Source of the DNA: Symsagittifera roscoffensis
Lineage: Eukaryota; Xenacoelomorpha; Acoela; Convolutidae
Length of the DNA stretch: 64,000 nt
Assembly (NCBI RefSeq): GCF_963678635.1
Contig: NC_087065.1
Span: 8,829,209-8,893,208, forward strand
Direction: 5' to 3'
Every line of letters starts with the position of its first letter. Position 1 is the stretch's first letter. Position numbers and translations under genes: made by a program. This document shows, piece by piece, positions 33,064 through 44,449 of the stretch. Under the pieces are notes generated by a model. That model saw only the letters and a list, made by a program, of their open reading frames with translations. It ran no database searches and had not been told where the DNA came from.

Positions 33064-35480
33064 ATGGTTCAAACCAGAAATCAAAAGTCCTCAGAAAGAC
33101 AAAAGGCAATGTTAGAGGTAGAGTACCATCCGGAACATGCCATGGATGAAAACCGGGACGGACATCGACCGGATGGGAGAGGAAACCGAAGAATGGCGAG
33201 TGAATCTACTCCGCTAGAACAAGGCCAAGATTTTGCCATTTCCACCGGGACTCTGGACCGAGAAGAGATGTCAGAACTGTCCAACATCTCTACAGAAAGA
33301 TTGGCGACTACAAGATCACCCACAGACAACACTATGATGCGACGGAGAAATCGGCAACGTCCTCATCGTTTTCAGAAAAGGTGAAGAACACTTTGGGATT
33401 TTTTTTCCATTTACCATGGGAACGGGTACAAGCGATGAAGCAGAAACCTAGGAAGAAAAGGAGGACGATGACGAGCAGGATCTCGAGTCAGCCGTAATAA
33501 ATCGACTCAGGAAAATGACGCATACACCGATGGAGAGACTGGCTCTATGGACCAACTTGGTGTAGTCAGGACAATAAGGAAGACCTTAAACGGATCAGGC
33601 CAGTCACGAGATTTTGTGACCATGACGAATTTGGAGACGCGAACTGGGAAGAAAGAAACACAGGGCTATGCAACCCACCTGTGGATCCAGGAGTGGATCA
33701 TGAAGACACGTCGACGCAGAGGATCAAGACCCGAGTCTCGGCCAGCACCAAGCTACCTGGAACCGACAGGGTGACGCCGCCACTTGTGACGCCATTAGTG
33801 GACAACGGAGCATCAATCGGAGAAGCCTTGACCAACATAGTGGGCAGCATAGGAGAACAGAATGAACAGATGTCCTTTAGAATGAGCGAAGTAGAAAGGG
33901 CAATCCACATCGAGAGAGAAAACCTGCGGGAAGAGATCAACCGCAACAGACAAGAAGTTAGCATAAGCGGATGAACACTTGGCCAAGAAGTTGTCGCGAA
34001 TGACGAGGGAAGCTGAGCAAAGACAGTTAGGATTAAGAGATGACATAGAGAAGCTGAGAATTTAACAAGAGCAGACTCTTGGGACGCTTGAAACGAAGAT
34101 AGATGCGATGATGGAGAGGCGAACTCAGGCTATCATGGATAGGTTGGATGGGCTATTAGGCAGCAGGAGTCGATCGAAGAATGGGGAACCGAACTCAGGA
34201 GAACCCAGCCGGGAGCCGAGAGTGACCTTCAATGAACAACCGAATAGGAGAAGAACATATGGATCCACTAGAGGAAGGGGCAGTTCATCCAGCTATGCCA
34301 CAGGGGACAATAGGCCACGTGGCCCAAACATCAGAGGAAATTCAACTGGCAACAGACCGACCTCAAACGAACGACCGACACAAGGTACACATGCGGCTGG
34401 GAGATGTGATTCCAGGAACTGGAGTCATGAGAATCAAGCAAGAAGTCATCCCAGCGATTCGGACAGGAAGCAAAATCCAAAGCCTCTATCAGGGGGCAAT
34501 GATGCTCAAGCGGGGCATTCAAGGGTTTCTTGGAAACATTCCTAACGAGGTTGTCTAGAGCCAATGAAAACATTGAAAAGTCCAGAGGGGTTTTTAAGAA
34601 AGAAACCAAGATGCTAGAAAGATGGATCTGATGGCTGTATTGATACCTGAATAGAGGTAATGAAACTGCATTCTGAAGAGGAGGACTTGTCAGAAAGACA
34701 AGAATGCAGTGCTCTCACCAGTAAACTGGAAGGGACAGCCCCAAACTTCGTGATGGCCAAAAAGCAATACCAGCGGGATACTGCTGAGAAAATTTTCGAA
34801 ATCTTGTTAAATCGTTTTGGCTCAGGAGTGCACGGACACCAAGCAATGATGCGCTTCGAGAACTGGAGGCAACGTGAAGACGAGATGATAGACAATTTTC
34901 TAGACGATTTGGAGAAGTTGAGGAGGCGTAGCCAACCAGATGAGTCTAACAGAAGGATGAACCTGGCATTAGCCTCAAAATTCGTCGATGGTGTGAAGAA
35001 TGATGAGCTTCGAACGATGTTAGCGACGCATTACACACCGCTTTCAACCAATGCGCCAACACCATAGGAGTTGATACTCAAGTCAAAAGAATATCTTTTA
35101 CTGAAGCCTCCGTCGAGATATGGATGTTACAAAAACAATTATGGCATTTTTAACAATGGATCAGCAAACCAAGGTAACAACTGGTACAAACCAAGGGACG
35201 ACATGGTCAAGAGACGCTCTTGTGCAAATTGCAGTCCGACGGACTATCATGTGTCAGCGTACCCAACCTTCAACAGGGCATGAAAGCAATATGCTTCAGC
35301 CTCGAGGATAAAGATGTGTCAGAGATAGATCATGAAGATTTCATGAGAGGAGTAATTGCGAAATTCGGCCCAAGGTGTTTCTTTTGTAACTTGGAAGTTC
35401 ATTTTAAATCGGATTTTCCACAATTTTGGGAATGTAGTGGCAGACATCAAGCATCCAAGGCATGAGGAAGCTTTGTCGGG
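33064..35480 (+). pseudogene. Element 3 gag (broken)
   Basis: The start ATG at 33064 gives MVQTRNQKSSERQ, aligning with the gag starts of copies 1 and 2. Conserved parts follow: the capsid-like LNRFGSGVHGHQAMMRFE (about 34810-34860), a first knuckle CANCSPTDYHVSAYP in which the last Cys is Tyr, and a second knuckle CFFCNLEVHFKSDF in which the last Cys is Phe. Loss of these Cys residues would impair zinc binding. An Arg/Ser/Gly-rich stretch (34160-34400) lies before the capsid block. At least four frame breaks are present, so it is not functional. Confidence 0.75.
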
Positions 35481-36540
35481 TGTGAAAGCTAGCAAGGCTC
35501 GCCTGTTGATTGAAGCGGAGGCACGCAGAAAGGAAAAATCGCAAGAGCTGGCAACAAAGAAGATGCAGGCAGTAACGCAAGAAGTACGTGAAACGGAACC
35601 GGTGACTGCGGCGGATGACTTCAAAATCGACTATAGGGCAGACGCGAGGGATGCTCTAAACAGAGTCCAGCTGGAGTTGGTGACGAAGGAGATCAAACAA
35701 AAGGTTAAGCTCGAACTAGAGAATGAGAAAATTCAGGAAAGGCTAAACGCCTTCGAGGCATCAGAAGTTGAAGAAACGAAAGCACCCAGCAGTTTGAGCA
35801 TGAAATTAAACGCGATCTCTGGACAGACGCTCGGAATGGGGCCACAAGGAAGCAGAATACAGTCACTAATTTCAGTTGCTGTACATCTGGTGGTCAGAAA
35901 CCTAAGTGAACCGTCAGAGTTCACTATGATGCATTTATACACATATGCAGATTATCTGAGACAGGTAGAGCCACGCACTGAGTCGACGGCTGTGCGATCG
36001 TTGTTGACAACGGGTGGCCCTCGAACAAAGAAACTCCAAGGGCGCTACATGAAAGTCTATGGACCTTATCAAGTGATGTTGAACGTTGACGGGATAAGTA
36101 TCTACACTAGGACCTACGTCACAACAGATAGTGACCAAATGGGGCAGATCTATTTGGGTCAGGAAGAACTTAAGGTCCGTAGAATTAACCACGACGCCAT
36201 GATGGAGCAAGATGCAGTACACATGGGGTACGATGCAGATGTGACTGCACATCTGCTAGACACCAATGGGAAGAAAATTGGAGTAAAAAGACTACTGGAT
36301 ACAGGAGCAGTGGTAAGCGTGATGCCAATAAAGACTTGGGAAAGAATGGGCTTCACGAGGGAAGATCTATATCCAACGAACCTCAGGTTGGCGACCGCCA
36401 ACCGCGGAGCAATCCACGTGTCGGAAGGTCCTTCACATTCGAGGACGTGATCTTTGGATGAGCTTCCTGGTGGTTGAGAATTTAGACGACTCAGACCAGT
36501 TCATCCTGGGCCGTGATTTTTTTCCCGGAACTTCGATAAG
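35480..36540 (+). pseudogene. Element 3 gag-pro region with aspartic protease
   Basis: One open frame, 35356-36450, covers a charged coiled-coil-like segment, a conserved block of unknown role (KVYGPYQVMLNVDGISIYT, matching AYGPYEVMLNTDGLNIYT of copy 1) and the protease start LLDTGAVVSVMP with the DTG Asp at 36298. The frame is lost soon after the WERMGF motif at 36450. A downstream piece retains the QFILGRD-like end in another frame. This is the longest open stretch of element 3. Confidence 0.75.
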
Positions 36541-37021
36541 ATGATTGACTTGAACAACGGCCTAAAAAGGATTAGAAGACCGGAGCAGACGGATGTTAAG
36601 AAACCAATTAATAGAATAATAACAGATGAAAACAAGGTACTAATTGTTTTAGACAGAAAGGTAAAGCTACAGCCGGGACACGCTGTAATAGCAATTTTTA
36701 GGATGAGAAGTTTAAATTTGCTAAGTGATAGTAAGCAAGTTTGTCTGGTACCCAACCCAAATAGTCATATTTGGTAATTTTAGGGCGGAGCGTTTCAGTA
36801 ACACGAAACGGGCTGTGTGCCATTTTGTTGTTGAACACGCTGGAAACCACGGTTACGATCCAGCGTGGAAAGAAAATTGGTTACGCTTTGCCGATGAAAG
36901 CCGACTATGAGGAAACACAAAACTTGACGAGATATAGTGTGAAAGACTGCCCGAGTCATTCTGATAAGGATAAAGTTTTAAAGAAAATTGATGAATTCAA
37001 ATCTATTAAAAAACTGTTTCA
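36541..37021 (+). pseudogene. Element 3 linker between protease and RT
   Basis: Open pieces 36541-36777, 36725-36910 and 36771-37025 overlap in different frames. Motifs such as KKIGYALPMKADYEETQN match copy 1 (RRKLGYALPVKTRYQMTEN), so this is coding sequence broken by frameshifts. The role is the linker region preceding RT. Confidence 0.6.
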
Positions 37022-37831
37022 ATGAAATTCGAAACAGATGACGGCTTGTCGAATTGTTCGAACTTTCCGGAACGCCCCTCGTCATATAAATTAGAATCCG
37101 ACAAACCGGTTTTGCCGCAGATAGAACACTTGGGAGGGAAATTAGGTGATGGAGATTTTGAATCCTTAAGGGCGGCTTTAAATCGGCATGCGGACGTATT
37201 TTCAAAACATAAGGCGGACATCGGTTGGTGCAACTTCATCGAACACGAAATAGAATCAGAGGAAGGCGCAGTTTTTCATAGGGAAGGCGCAAGGCGAATG
37301 ACGCCTCATAAATCGGAATCGTCCCGAGCGGAAATATTAATGTTGCTCGAATACAACATGATAGAACCCTCAAAATTGCCTTGGGCTTGCGGGGTAGTCA
37401 TGGCCAAGAAGAAAAGGGCTGCTCAGGTTCTGTTGCGACTTTCGTTACCTGAACGCAGTAACAATAAAAAATGCGTAGCCGATACCGCGAATAGACGAGA
37501 GCCTCTAGAAACTTAGTGACGTCAAGTTCTTCACCACACTGGACTTGGGTTCTGCCTTCTGGCAGGTCCCTTTGTGGAAGAAGGACAGAGAAAAGACCTT
37601 GGAAAAGCATGTGTATTGGGGTTGCACTAGTGGAAGAGGATGCCCTTCGGCTTGTGCAACGCCACGGCCACTTTTCAAAGACTGATGGCTCAGGCTTTGA
37701 ACGGAGTGGCGAAGAAATACGGGAACCTTGTGATGTGTTACTTGGATGACGTGGTCATAACAGCACCCACCTTAGAAGACCACATTGGTAGGCTCGATGA
37801 GGTCTTTGAAATGCAAACCATCGAAATGTGA
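37022..37831 (+). pseudogene. Element 3 reverse transcriptase
   Basis: The N-terminal piece (37022-37516) has ARRMTPHKSESSRAEILMLL and ACGVVMAKKKR, then loses frame before the VDFR-type block. The second piece (37640-37831) has MPFGLCNATATFQRLM and the catalytic LVMCYLDDVVITAPT (YLDD rather than YVDD). A stop follows EVFEMQTIEM, where other copies read FACMKT. There is no 428-bp duplication here, which supports a single unit as the ancestral state. Confidence 0.82.
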
Positions 37832-37865
37832 AATCCTTAGGGATTCAATCAAGTAACTAGGAAGA

Positions 37866-38504
37866 ATGGTGGACAGGCATGGCGTGAGGCTGGACCCGGA
37901 AGCAGTGGAGGCTGCGTTGACATGGAAGGCTCTCAGAACGGACACACAACTCATCAGCTTCTTACGGTTTGCCAATTATTACCGTGAGTTCTTAAAAGGA
38001 TATGCAGACAAGGTGTACCCAATGCAGAAACTGATGCGCAACAAAGGAAAGAAGTTCGAATGGAACGAAGAAGCTCAAGCTGCCTTCGAGAACATAAAGC
38101 GGGAACTGTGCGAAGCGCCAGTGCTAGGCATGCCTACAGAGAAGGGCAAGAACGTTCTTGATACAGATGCATCAGTAGTGGCCATCTCAGGAATACTGAA
38201 TCAGGAGCATGAATGGACTGGAAGAACCATTCTTCGCCCCATTGCATATGGCAGTAAAGTGTTGAGTGACACTGAAATGACATTCGTGGAGAAGTACCGC
38301 GCATACTTAGGGAGCGCTCCCTTTAAGTTACGCGTGGACAATAGAGCGTTATCCTGGTTGAAAACTTACTCGATGGACCAGAGCTATATTGGTCGGTTGA
38401 TAGTCAGACTAGACGGCTACCACATGATAATCGAGAACAGGATGCGTGACAAACATCAGAATGCTGACAGCCCAGCAAGAAGACTGAGCTTTATGAAAGA
38501 CTAG
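37866..38504 (+). pseudogene. Element 3 connection and RNase H, catalytic Glu lost
   Basis: Open for 212 codons: connection (RFANYYREFLKGYADK), RNase H start with intact LDTDASVVAISGIL, then SDTEMTFVEKYRAYLG, VDNRALSWL and the C-terminal DKHQNAD. Compared with copies 1 and 2, about 13 residues between SDTEM and TFVEKY are missing without changing frame. That segment carries AAKAE with the second catalytic residue. First and third catalytic Asp residues are present, but loss of the Glu should abolish activity. Confidence 0.82.
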
Positions 38505-38585
38505 AACAGAAGCAAGCCAATCAGGCGGAAATCAAGGAAGGAAGGATTCTCGTTTCTGATTAAGGAAACGTATGAGGCGCTACCC

Positions 38586-39960
38586 TTGACGAGATGGTTA
38601 GATAAATCTGGACATCCAATTCCGGGACACACCGAGTTACCGGTGGAAAAGGCAGCAGAAATAAAGGTTTTATCAAAGAACGACCCGGTGCCTTTGGATC
38701 TGTTGCTACGTTCGAACCTGATCCAACAGGAAATCTCATGTGTGAACATAAACAGCCTCTCATTGCTGGATAAAACGGTCCAGGTCACTCCGCAAGTGAT
38801 GTGGATGCTGGGTGAAATGTTACTGAGAGAAGTATAAAGAGATGACCCCGAGCGGGCAGCAGCCATGGCATCGCTAACAGTCAGTGAGAAAACAACGATT
38901 GAGCCATCACGACGTCAACACAAGGAAATTGAAAGGGAATGTAGGACAATAGTTCAGCAACTAGTGTACTCGATACCCCAGAACGTCTTGACAAGTACAT
39001 CACACAAACGAAAAGAAAAGGTGGAAGGGAAACAAAGGAAAACCGTCACATTTGAGGATCAGGATCAGAAAGGCGAAAAAGTAGAACAAAACCTGGGGAA
39101 AGAAAGTTTGTCCGGGGAGAAAGTTGTGGATGAGAATAGGCGAATTATCAACATGACCCGGAACAATAAAGTTTGACCGGGGAGTCAGGTGTAGAGGAAA
39201 ATGTTCAAGGTGAGGAACAAAACCTGGTGGATACAATTTTGTCCGGTGAGTTCAGATGGATGAGCAGAGCGCATTGAACAAATCCCGAAGAAGAAACTTG
39301 CTCAGTGACAGACTCTTCCAGTGATTGCAACTCAAGGAATTCAAGAATTGACACCTAATCAGACAGGAAGGGATCGGAATGGTCAGAGATAGCGATCCAC
39401 ACGTTACTAGTGGAGACTCGAGCAAGAGACTTGGAGGGAGAGGTATACCAAGACCCTGACAGTGATCGCTACCTGCTACGTAGCGAAACAGTCTTTGACA
39501 ACGCAGCTGATGATCTAGAAACAATAGCGGTATCGAAACGATCGATGAGTTTGTTGCCGCAGAAAGAAGTAGCCAGGACTGATCTTTAACCCTTCAGACA
39601 AGAGACAGAGCCATTGGCGAAAATTTGGTGCGTGAAGATGGAAGATGACACGCATCAGCCAGATGACAAGAATAGTCATTTGAGGGTGATGAAAAATTAC
39701 TTGAAGGCGAGATACAGACTCTCAGACCTAATAAGAGCACAAAAAATGACCGCGTGAGGAGTAACTTGAAAAAGTGGATCGAAAATGGAACACCAGACAA
39801 AGGTGACCTGGAGGAAGACAGTTACCGTTATCTGAGACAGTACTTTATGCAAAAATAGGGAAGGTTATACCTGAACAAGGACGCAACCGTGGCTTGCAAG
39901 AGAAGAGAAGAAGACAAAGCTTGGTACAAATACAACGCGATAGTGTTGCCGCAATTCTAT
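38586..39960 (+). pseudogene. Element 3 charged spacer
   Basis: The first piece (38586-38837) begins MTRWLDKSGHPIPGHTELP and aligns with the spacer of copies 1 and 2. The second (38865-39176) is Lys/Glu-rich. From 39177 the frame is broken, with further acidic pieces up to the integrase. The whole is about 1.4 kb, longer than in copy 1. Function is unknown. Confidence 0.55.
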
Positions 39961-39993
39961 TAGACAGAACTTTTACTCAAGTCGTATGATCAG

Positions 39994-40943
39994 ATGCGCC
40001 ATCAGGGAACCGACAAAGTTTATCAGAGGATCCTGAAGCGATTTGAGTGGCCTGGAAGGAAGAAGGCATGCAAGAAGTGGGTAACAGCATGTCTGTCATG
40101 TCAACAGGTCAAGGATCCAAAGAAATTGCGATTTCACTTGCAGTCGATCGAGTCATCTAAATTCAACGAGCTGGTGCAGATTGACCACCAGAAAATATGC
40201 ATGACAGATAGTGGCTATAATCAGGTCTTGGTCATGATAGACCATATCACGAAGTATGCAGAGGCCATGCCCTGCATAACTGCCTCAGCAGAAGAGACGT
40301 ACGATCATCTAATCAATACGTGGATAGCGAGACATGGTTGTCCGATGACGTTTCATTCGAATAACGGAACAGTTTTCGTGAGAGAACGAAAGAGCTCATG
40401 AGACGTTCATAGGTGGCTCAAGCTCACTCCACGACATATCGTCCCCAGACGAATGGCTTAGTGGAAAGGCAAAATCGGACGTTGGTGTCGATGCTGAGGG
40501 TATATTGTTCCAGGTACATGACCGATTGGGACAGATACCTTCCACAGGTGATGGGAGCTCACAACAGCATGCAACACTCCACCACCGGAGTTAGTCCACA
40601 CATGATGTTAACCGGACACGAGAAGTCTTTGCCCTTGACTTTCTTTTACCCAGAGTATGAAGGGAAGAAAACATCACCACAAGTTTACGAAAGGGATGTG
40701 ATTAGACGTCAGCAAGAACTAAGCGACTTGTTAGACGGAACACGCAGCAGGCACATGCAAGGCAGAGGAAAATGTTCGACAAAAAGCAGCTGGTGCAAAA
40801 GCTTACTCGGTAGGAGACTACGTATGGGTATTTCAAAATGTTACACCACCGAAAGGAACAAAAAAGCTCCTAAAAGGCAAAAAGCGGAGGGGGACCCTTC
40901 AAGATTACGGAATTGCACCAGGAGGGACGTTTTGATAGACTGA
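39994..40943 (+). pseudogene. Element 3 integrase
   Basis: The zinc region shows MRHQGTDK with ACLSC. The core shows D in QIDHQ. The second Asp of the usual SDNG is replaced by Asn (HSNNGT). E is present in LVERQNRT after a frameshift at about 40395. The GPY/F-like C-terminus follows in other frames. The Asp to Asn change and the frameshift both predict an inactive protein. The chain aligns well with the integrase of copy 1. Confidence 0.82.
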
Positions 40944-42010
40944 GTACTGGTCGAGCCGCTCGCCACGAAAACATTAAGCCACACAACCCATCGACGGAAG
41001 ACTGGTGTAGATCTGCAGACATGGATGAAGGGGATTATCTGATGATGGACCCTGCCTGTGAGGTCAATGAGAGGGGAACCAGGTGAAAGAATGATGGAAA
41101 TGAGGTCGTACAGGAAGGATCAAGTCCGCCACTGGACCTGGATCCCAACGAGGTGGTTGAAGCGGATGAAGAAACCTTACCCTACGCAGAAGAGGACTGG
41201 CAAGACCCCGAACAGATTGAGGTCCCCAAGAATTTTGATCCAGATCTTCCATTTAGGATACAGACTCGACAGAGTGGCAGCACAAGACTAACGAAGAAAT
41301 TCAATCGTTACGGAGATGACTTTGTAGTTGACAGTATAGATCTGAAGGAGATAGTGGAAGAAGTGGTGGGTCTAGAATAAATAACCGTGTCGCAAGACAT
41401 CGACATAGTCGACGACCGCGACGAGGAGTGGATCGATGACCGGTCCAAGCCCGAGGTAGACTTTGACGACGAGCAACAGCAATTCTATGAACAAGACTTG
41501 ACGAATCTGCGTGTCTTGGAATGGCTGAGCGTAATGACGTCGGACCCAAAGGAGACCAGTGTCACGATTCAAGATGTAGACCGTGAGAGTATGAAATACA
41601 TAAAAACCGAAAAAAATGATCCTTTCTGGGCTGCCATGGAAGAGCCATTACTCATTCCAGCATCCAACCTCGATTTAATATCCGGTATGCAATCGACGGG
41701 GACGTCGATGGCTATTTTTGTCCGGGGAGTGGGGGTAGGACTTAATAAAAAAATTAAGAATAGCAAGAGAGACAGGTGAAGCAGAAGTCGGCGAGGACCC
41801 TAAGAAACCGGACATAGGTAGAGTAGTTGAATCATATTTTAACTTGCTGAATGAGTACTCAAGTAGCATAATATTGACAGGTAGCGATTTTATACTTACA
41901 AATAGAACATATAAAAGCATAGAACTTCTTTGGAAGCAAAGACCAGGAATAGGAAGCGTAGCAACGGGAGCTGTATGCACTGATACACGTAATCTTTTCT
42001 GATAATAACA
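40944..42010 (+). pseudogene. Element 3 tail ORF
   Basis: Pieces 41153-41380 and 41387-41779 carry FNRYGDDFVVDSID and an acidic region with DDRDEEWIDD. After a frameshift the block LNEYSSSIILTGSDFIL follows near 41850, and then KQRPGIGS, which matches RQRTGLG at the end of copy 1's tail. The conserved motif order RYGDDF, DEEW, NEYS, SDFIL, Q-R-G-G is shared with copy 1. I recognise no known domain. Confidence 0.55.
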
Positions 42011-42441
42011 TACAAGTATACTTACATAAGAAATATTATTTGAGTATAGGCTGAGTTTAGGTTGCATGCAGGAAGGTGTCATACTTAGTGTGACATGCGT
42101 GTTGCGTGTGATATGTTGTGTGTTATGCGTTATGTTATTAAGACCCTGGGTAAGAAGGGATTAGTGACCATGAATAACCGACTGACGATATTAGGAATAG
42201 ATCCAAAGTTTGGAATGTCCATTCTTAGGTCGAATTCCAAAATTTTAGCAGTAACGTGATTTTAATGTATTTGAAGATCAAAATCTTTTTAACTGACGGT
42301 TTTAAATAAATTTTCATTCAAAATTAGAGTTATGCTGACAAATGTGATATTCGTGACCTCTTTTCTAGATCCTGATTGATCATTTAATCATTCATCAGAT
42401 TTCAATTGACACAAACTGATAATTAAACCGAACTTGACGAG
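42011..42441. other. Spacer, no gene seen
   Basis: AT-rich with a GTGTG/GTTATG-rich patch near 42090-42135. No open frame or repeat match noticed. Confidence 0.4.
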
Positions 42442-43020
42442 ATGGACAACTTTGATTTGAACGAATTAATGGACTTAGCGGAGGCATATGTAGGACCGAT
42501 GATAGATGCGATCTATCGTCGCCTGATGGATCGAGACTTCGCTGTAGACGACCCAGAGGTAGTCATGTTGCTGGTCGCCTTTATAAACATCTTAGGTTAT
42601 GATAACCGTGGGGACCGCCCCTCGGAAGTCTTATTGATGGCCGCATATGGAGAAAGAGGAAAACTAGACCGCTCAAACATGAGGGTATCGAGGTTCTTAA
42701 ACGGGGCTCTCTCAGGAAATGACTTGGCGAACGAGCCTGGATTGGTAAGTTCCAGGACCTACCAACCAGGTGAGATGCCTCTGCCAAACAAGCCTAGGTC
42801 TGGTCTGAGAAGAATGCATCAGGAGATGAACAACGAGGCTGCCTCGTCTAGTTCACAACTGAGAGCAGTTGTGCTACCAAAGAGTGCGAGAGTAGAAGAA
42901 GAAGTTCAGACAAACGAAACCATACAAGACCTCAACGGCACGATAGAAGAAGTGAAGAAGATCAGAAGGGGGCTGGATGGAATGACCTTGAACTTGAACA
43001 TTATTTTAACCAACTTTTAG
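42442..43020 (+). CDS. Unidentified 192-codon ORF running into repeat B
   Basis: ATG at 42442 gives MDNFDLNELMDLAEAYVGPM; 192 codons without a break. The N-terminal half is acidic and hydrophobic-patterned, the middle is basic and Pro-rich, and the end is predicted coiled coil (ETIQDLNGTIEEVKKIRRGL). No signal peptide or transmembrane segment is visible. The last 10 or so codons lie in the start of repeat B and the stop TAG is within it. Its place after the tail ORF of element 3 would fit a third retroelement gene, but it could be an unrelated host gene fragment or the first exon of one. Intact length amid decayed genes is notable. Confidence 0.45.
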   Translation: MDNFDLNELMDLAEAYVGPMIDAIYRRLMDRDFAVDDPEVVMLLVAFINILGYDNRGDRPSEVLLMAAYGERGKLDRSNMRVSRFLNGALSGNDLANEPGLVSSRTYQPGEMPLPNKPRSGLRRMHQEMNNEAASSSSQLRAVVLPKSARVEEEVQTNETIQDLNGTIEEVKKIRRGLDGMTLNLNIILTNF

Positions 43021-43960
43021 CTTCCTGGAAACTTCCTGAATTGAATTAGTAAGTTCCAATTTCGTTTTCAGATTATGAGAAGATAGGAGTTGAGGGAGAG
43101 GGTTGATCCATCTTCGATTCAGATGATGATTGTTATCTACTGAACAAAAACAATGGTGTTATAATAAATAAGTAGTAGCCCTGTTTTTTAGGAGTGACCT
43201 CGTGGTCTGGGGATACTGAGACCCAGCCATGAGCTAGCTATTTTGCATATAATTAAGTTAATCAGAGCGTACTGATCGAAGCCGACTCGATGTTAGAAAG
43301 ACCACCAAAAGAACTGGCTTCGGCAGAGACGGTGAAAAGCATGTAGAGCCGTTTTTAGACGCTAGCCAGTCGTTTTAGAACCTATCTTTTTTTTCCGTCG
43401 ATATGTACTTCCGGGCAAACGTTACAAAGATGTTTTAATAGCGCTCCTTGGTATTATTCTTTTTAACATCATGACCGGCAGAACCGTTAACAACAACTCC
43501 GCGCCGAGCGGATGCTCATAACAAGCCCTAACCACCGGGGCGGAAGGGTAGTTCGGAACGCGGAAGCCTTCCGGGTTTCCGTGAATAGCTTTTTAACCTA
43601 CTTAAGACCGATATTTCACGTACCAGGAAGGGTGGGGGGATTGGCCGTCCCGTCATTTTCTGAGTGATGCGTGACCAAAAAAAACATAAACATTTTAGGG
43701 TTAATTGAGTATTTGAGCACGTTAATGATAATTTGCGCTCAATACGGAAGAATCTCGGGATTAGAGAAGAAGAGTGACTCGGCAAGCAGTGCAAGAAGCG
43801 ACAAGAAGGGGCTCAAGGACAACAACAATTGACTGTTGGGTATCTTTAACAAGTTTTGTATCCCTTTTGATACAGAAAGTAGGATATTAAGCTGCGGGGG
43901 CTCGACAGTGAGTGCACTGTAGTAACCCTTCTTCGAATTGCGAAATTCCGAGTAACGTTT
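43005..43960. repeat. Direct repeat B with structured core
   Basis: Second copy of repeat A. Stem TAGCTTC (43018) faces GAAGATA (43079), where one base breaks the stem. The TGG-CTGGG/CCCAG-CCA hairpin is intact near 43205. The 3' part with GGGGGCTCGACAGTGAGTGC is shared with A near 28410. About 200 bp of A is missing. It could be element 3's 3' LTR or an independent repeat. Confidence 0.7.
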
Positions 43961-44449
43961 TTTTTTGTCGACCCGATGTTAGAAAGACCACCATGTGCCA
44001 TTCCCACGTATTGGCACAGCGGAACCTTCCGTCGCAGCACAAAAAAGACAATTGAGGCTTTAGTGATTGTGTATGGTTGAAAAGGAAGCTAGAGTATTCT
44101 TGAAGTTTTAATTTTCGAAATTTCGATTGCAGACAGTCTATTTCTTAGAAGTGCGGAAAATGGCCATTTTTGACTAAAAAGTAACAAAAAACACAAAAAC
44201 AAACAACCAAATTAGTGAGAAATAGTCGGACGAGAACGATATAATAAAATGAATTCTTTTATCGTGACGATCGCGCACGATAAGACAACTAATTGGAGAC
44301 AACAGACTGAAAGGAGGCTTCAGTGGAAAAAAAGGAAGGAATAGTACCCTTCCGTGCCACGAATTGGGAGTAATAACGACGTTATTACTGAAAAGGCACG
44401 GAATCGGAAGCTCGGCCCCCCAGAGACAATATATGGTGAAGGACTGTAT
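43961..44449. other. Spacer with a long nested hairpin
   Basis: No gene. At 44352-44401 the sequence CCGTGCC...GGCACGG encloses a perfect 10-bp stem AGTAATAACG/CGTTATTACT (44369-44389). It lies about 60 bp before repeat C. Confidence 0.7.

Larger units (their letters stand above)
28471..42010 (+). mobile_element. Ty3/gypsy-type retrotransposon, element 3 (diverged, defective)
   Basis: Plus-strand relative of copies 1 and 2. The order is minisatellite-bearing leader (29620-32235), gag (from 33064), protease, RT, RNase H, charged spacer, integrase and tail ORF. Amino-acid identity to copies 1 and 2 is moderate: motifs align while most positions differ. It keeps the long RNase H-integrase spacer and the RYGDDF tail. 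Many frameshifts are present. Direct repeats A and B flank it. Left and right limits are uncertain; the given limits exclude A and B. Confidence 0.85.
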
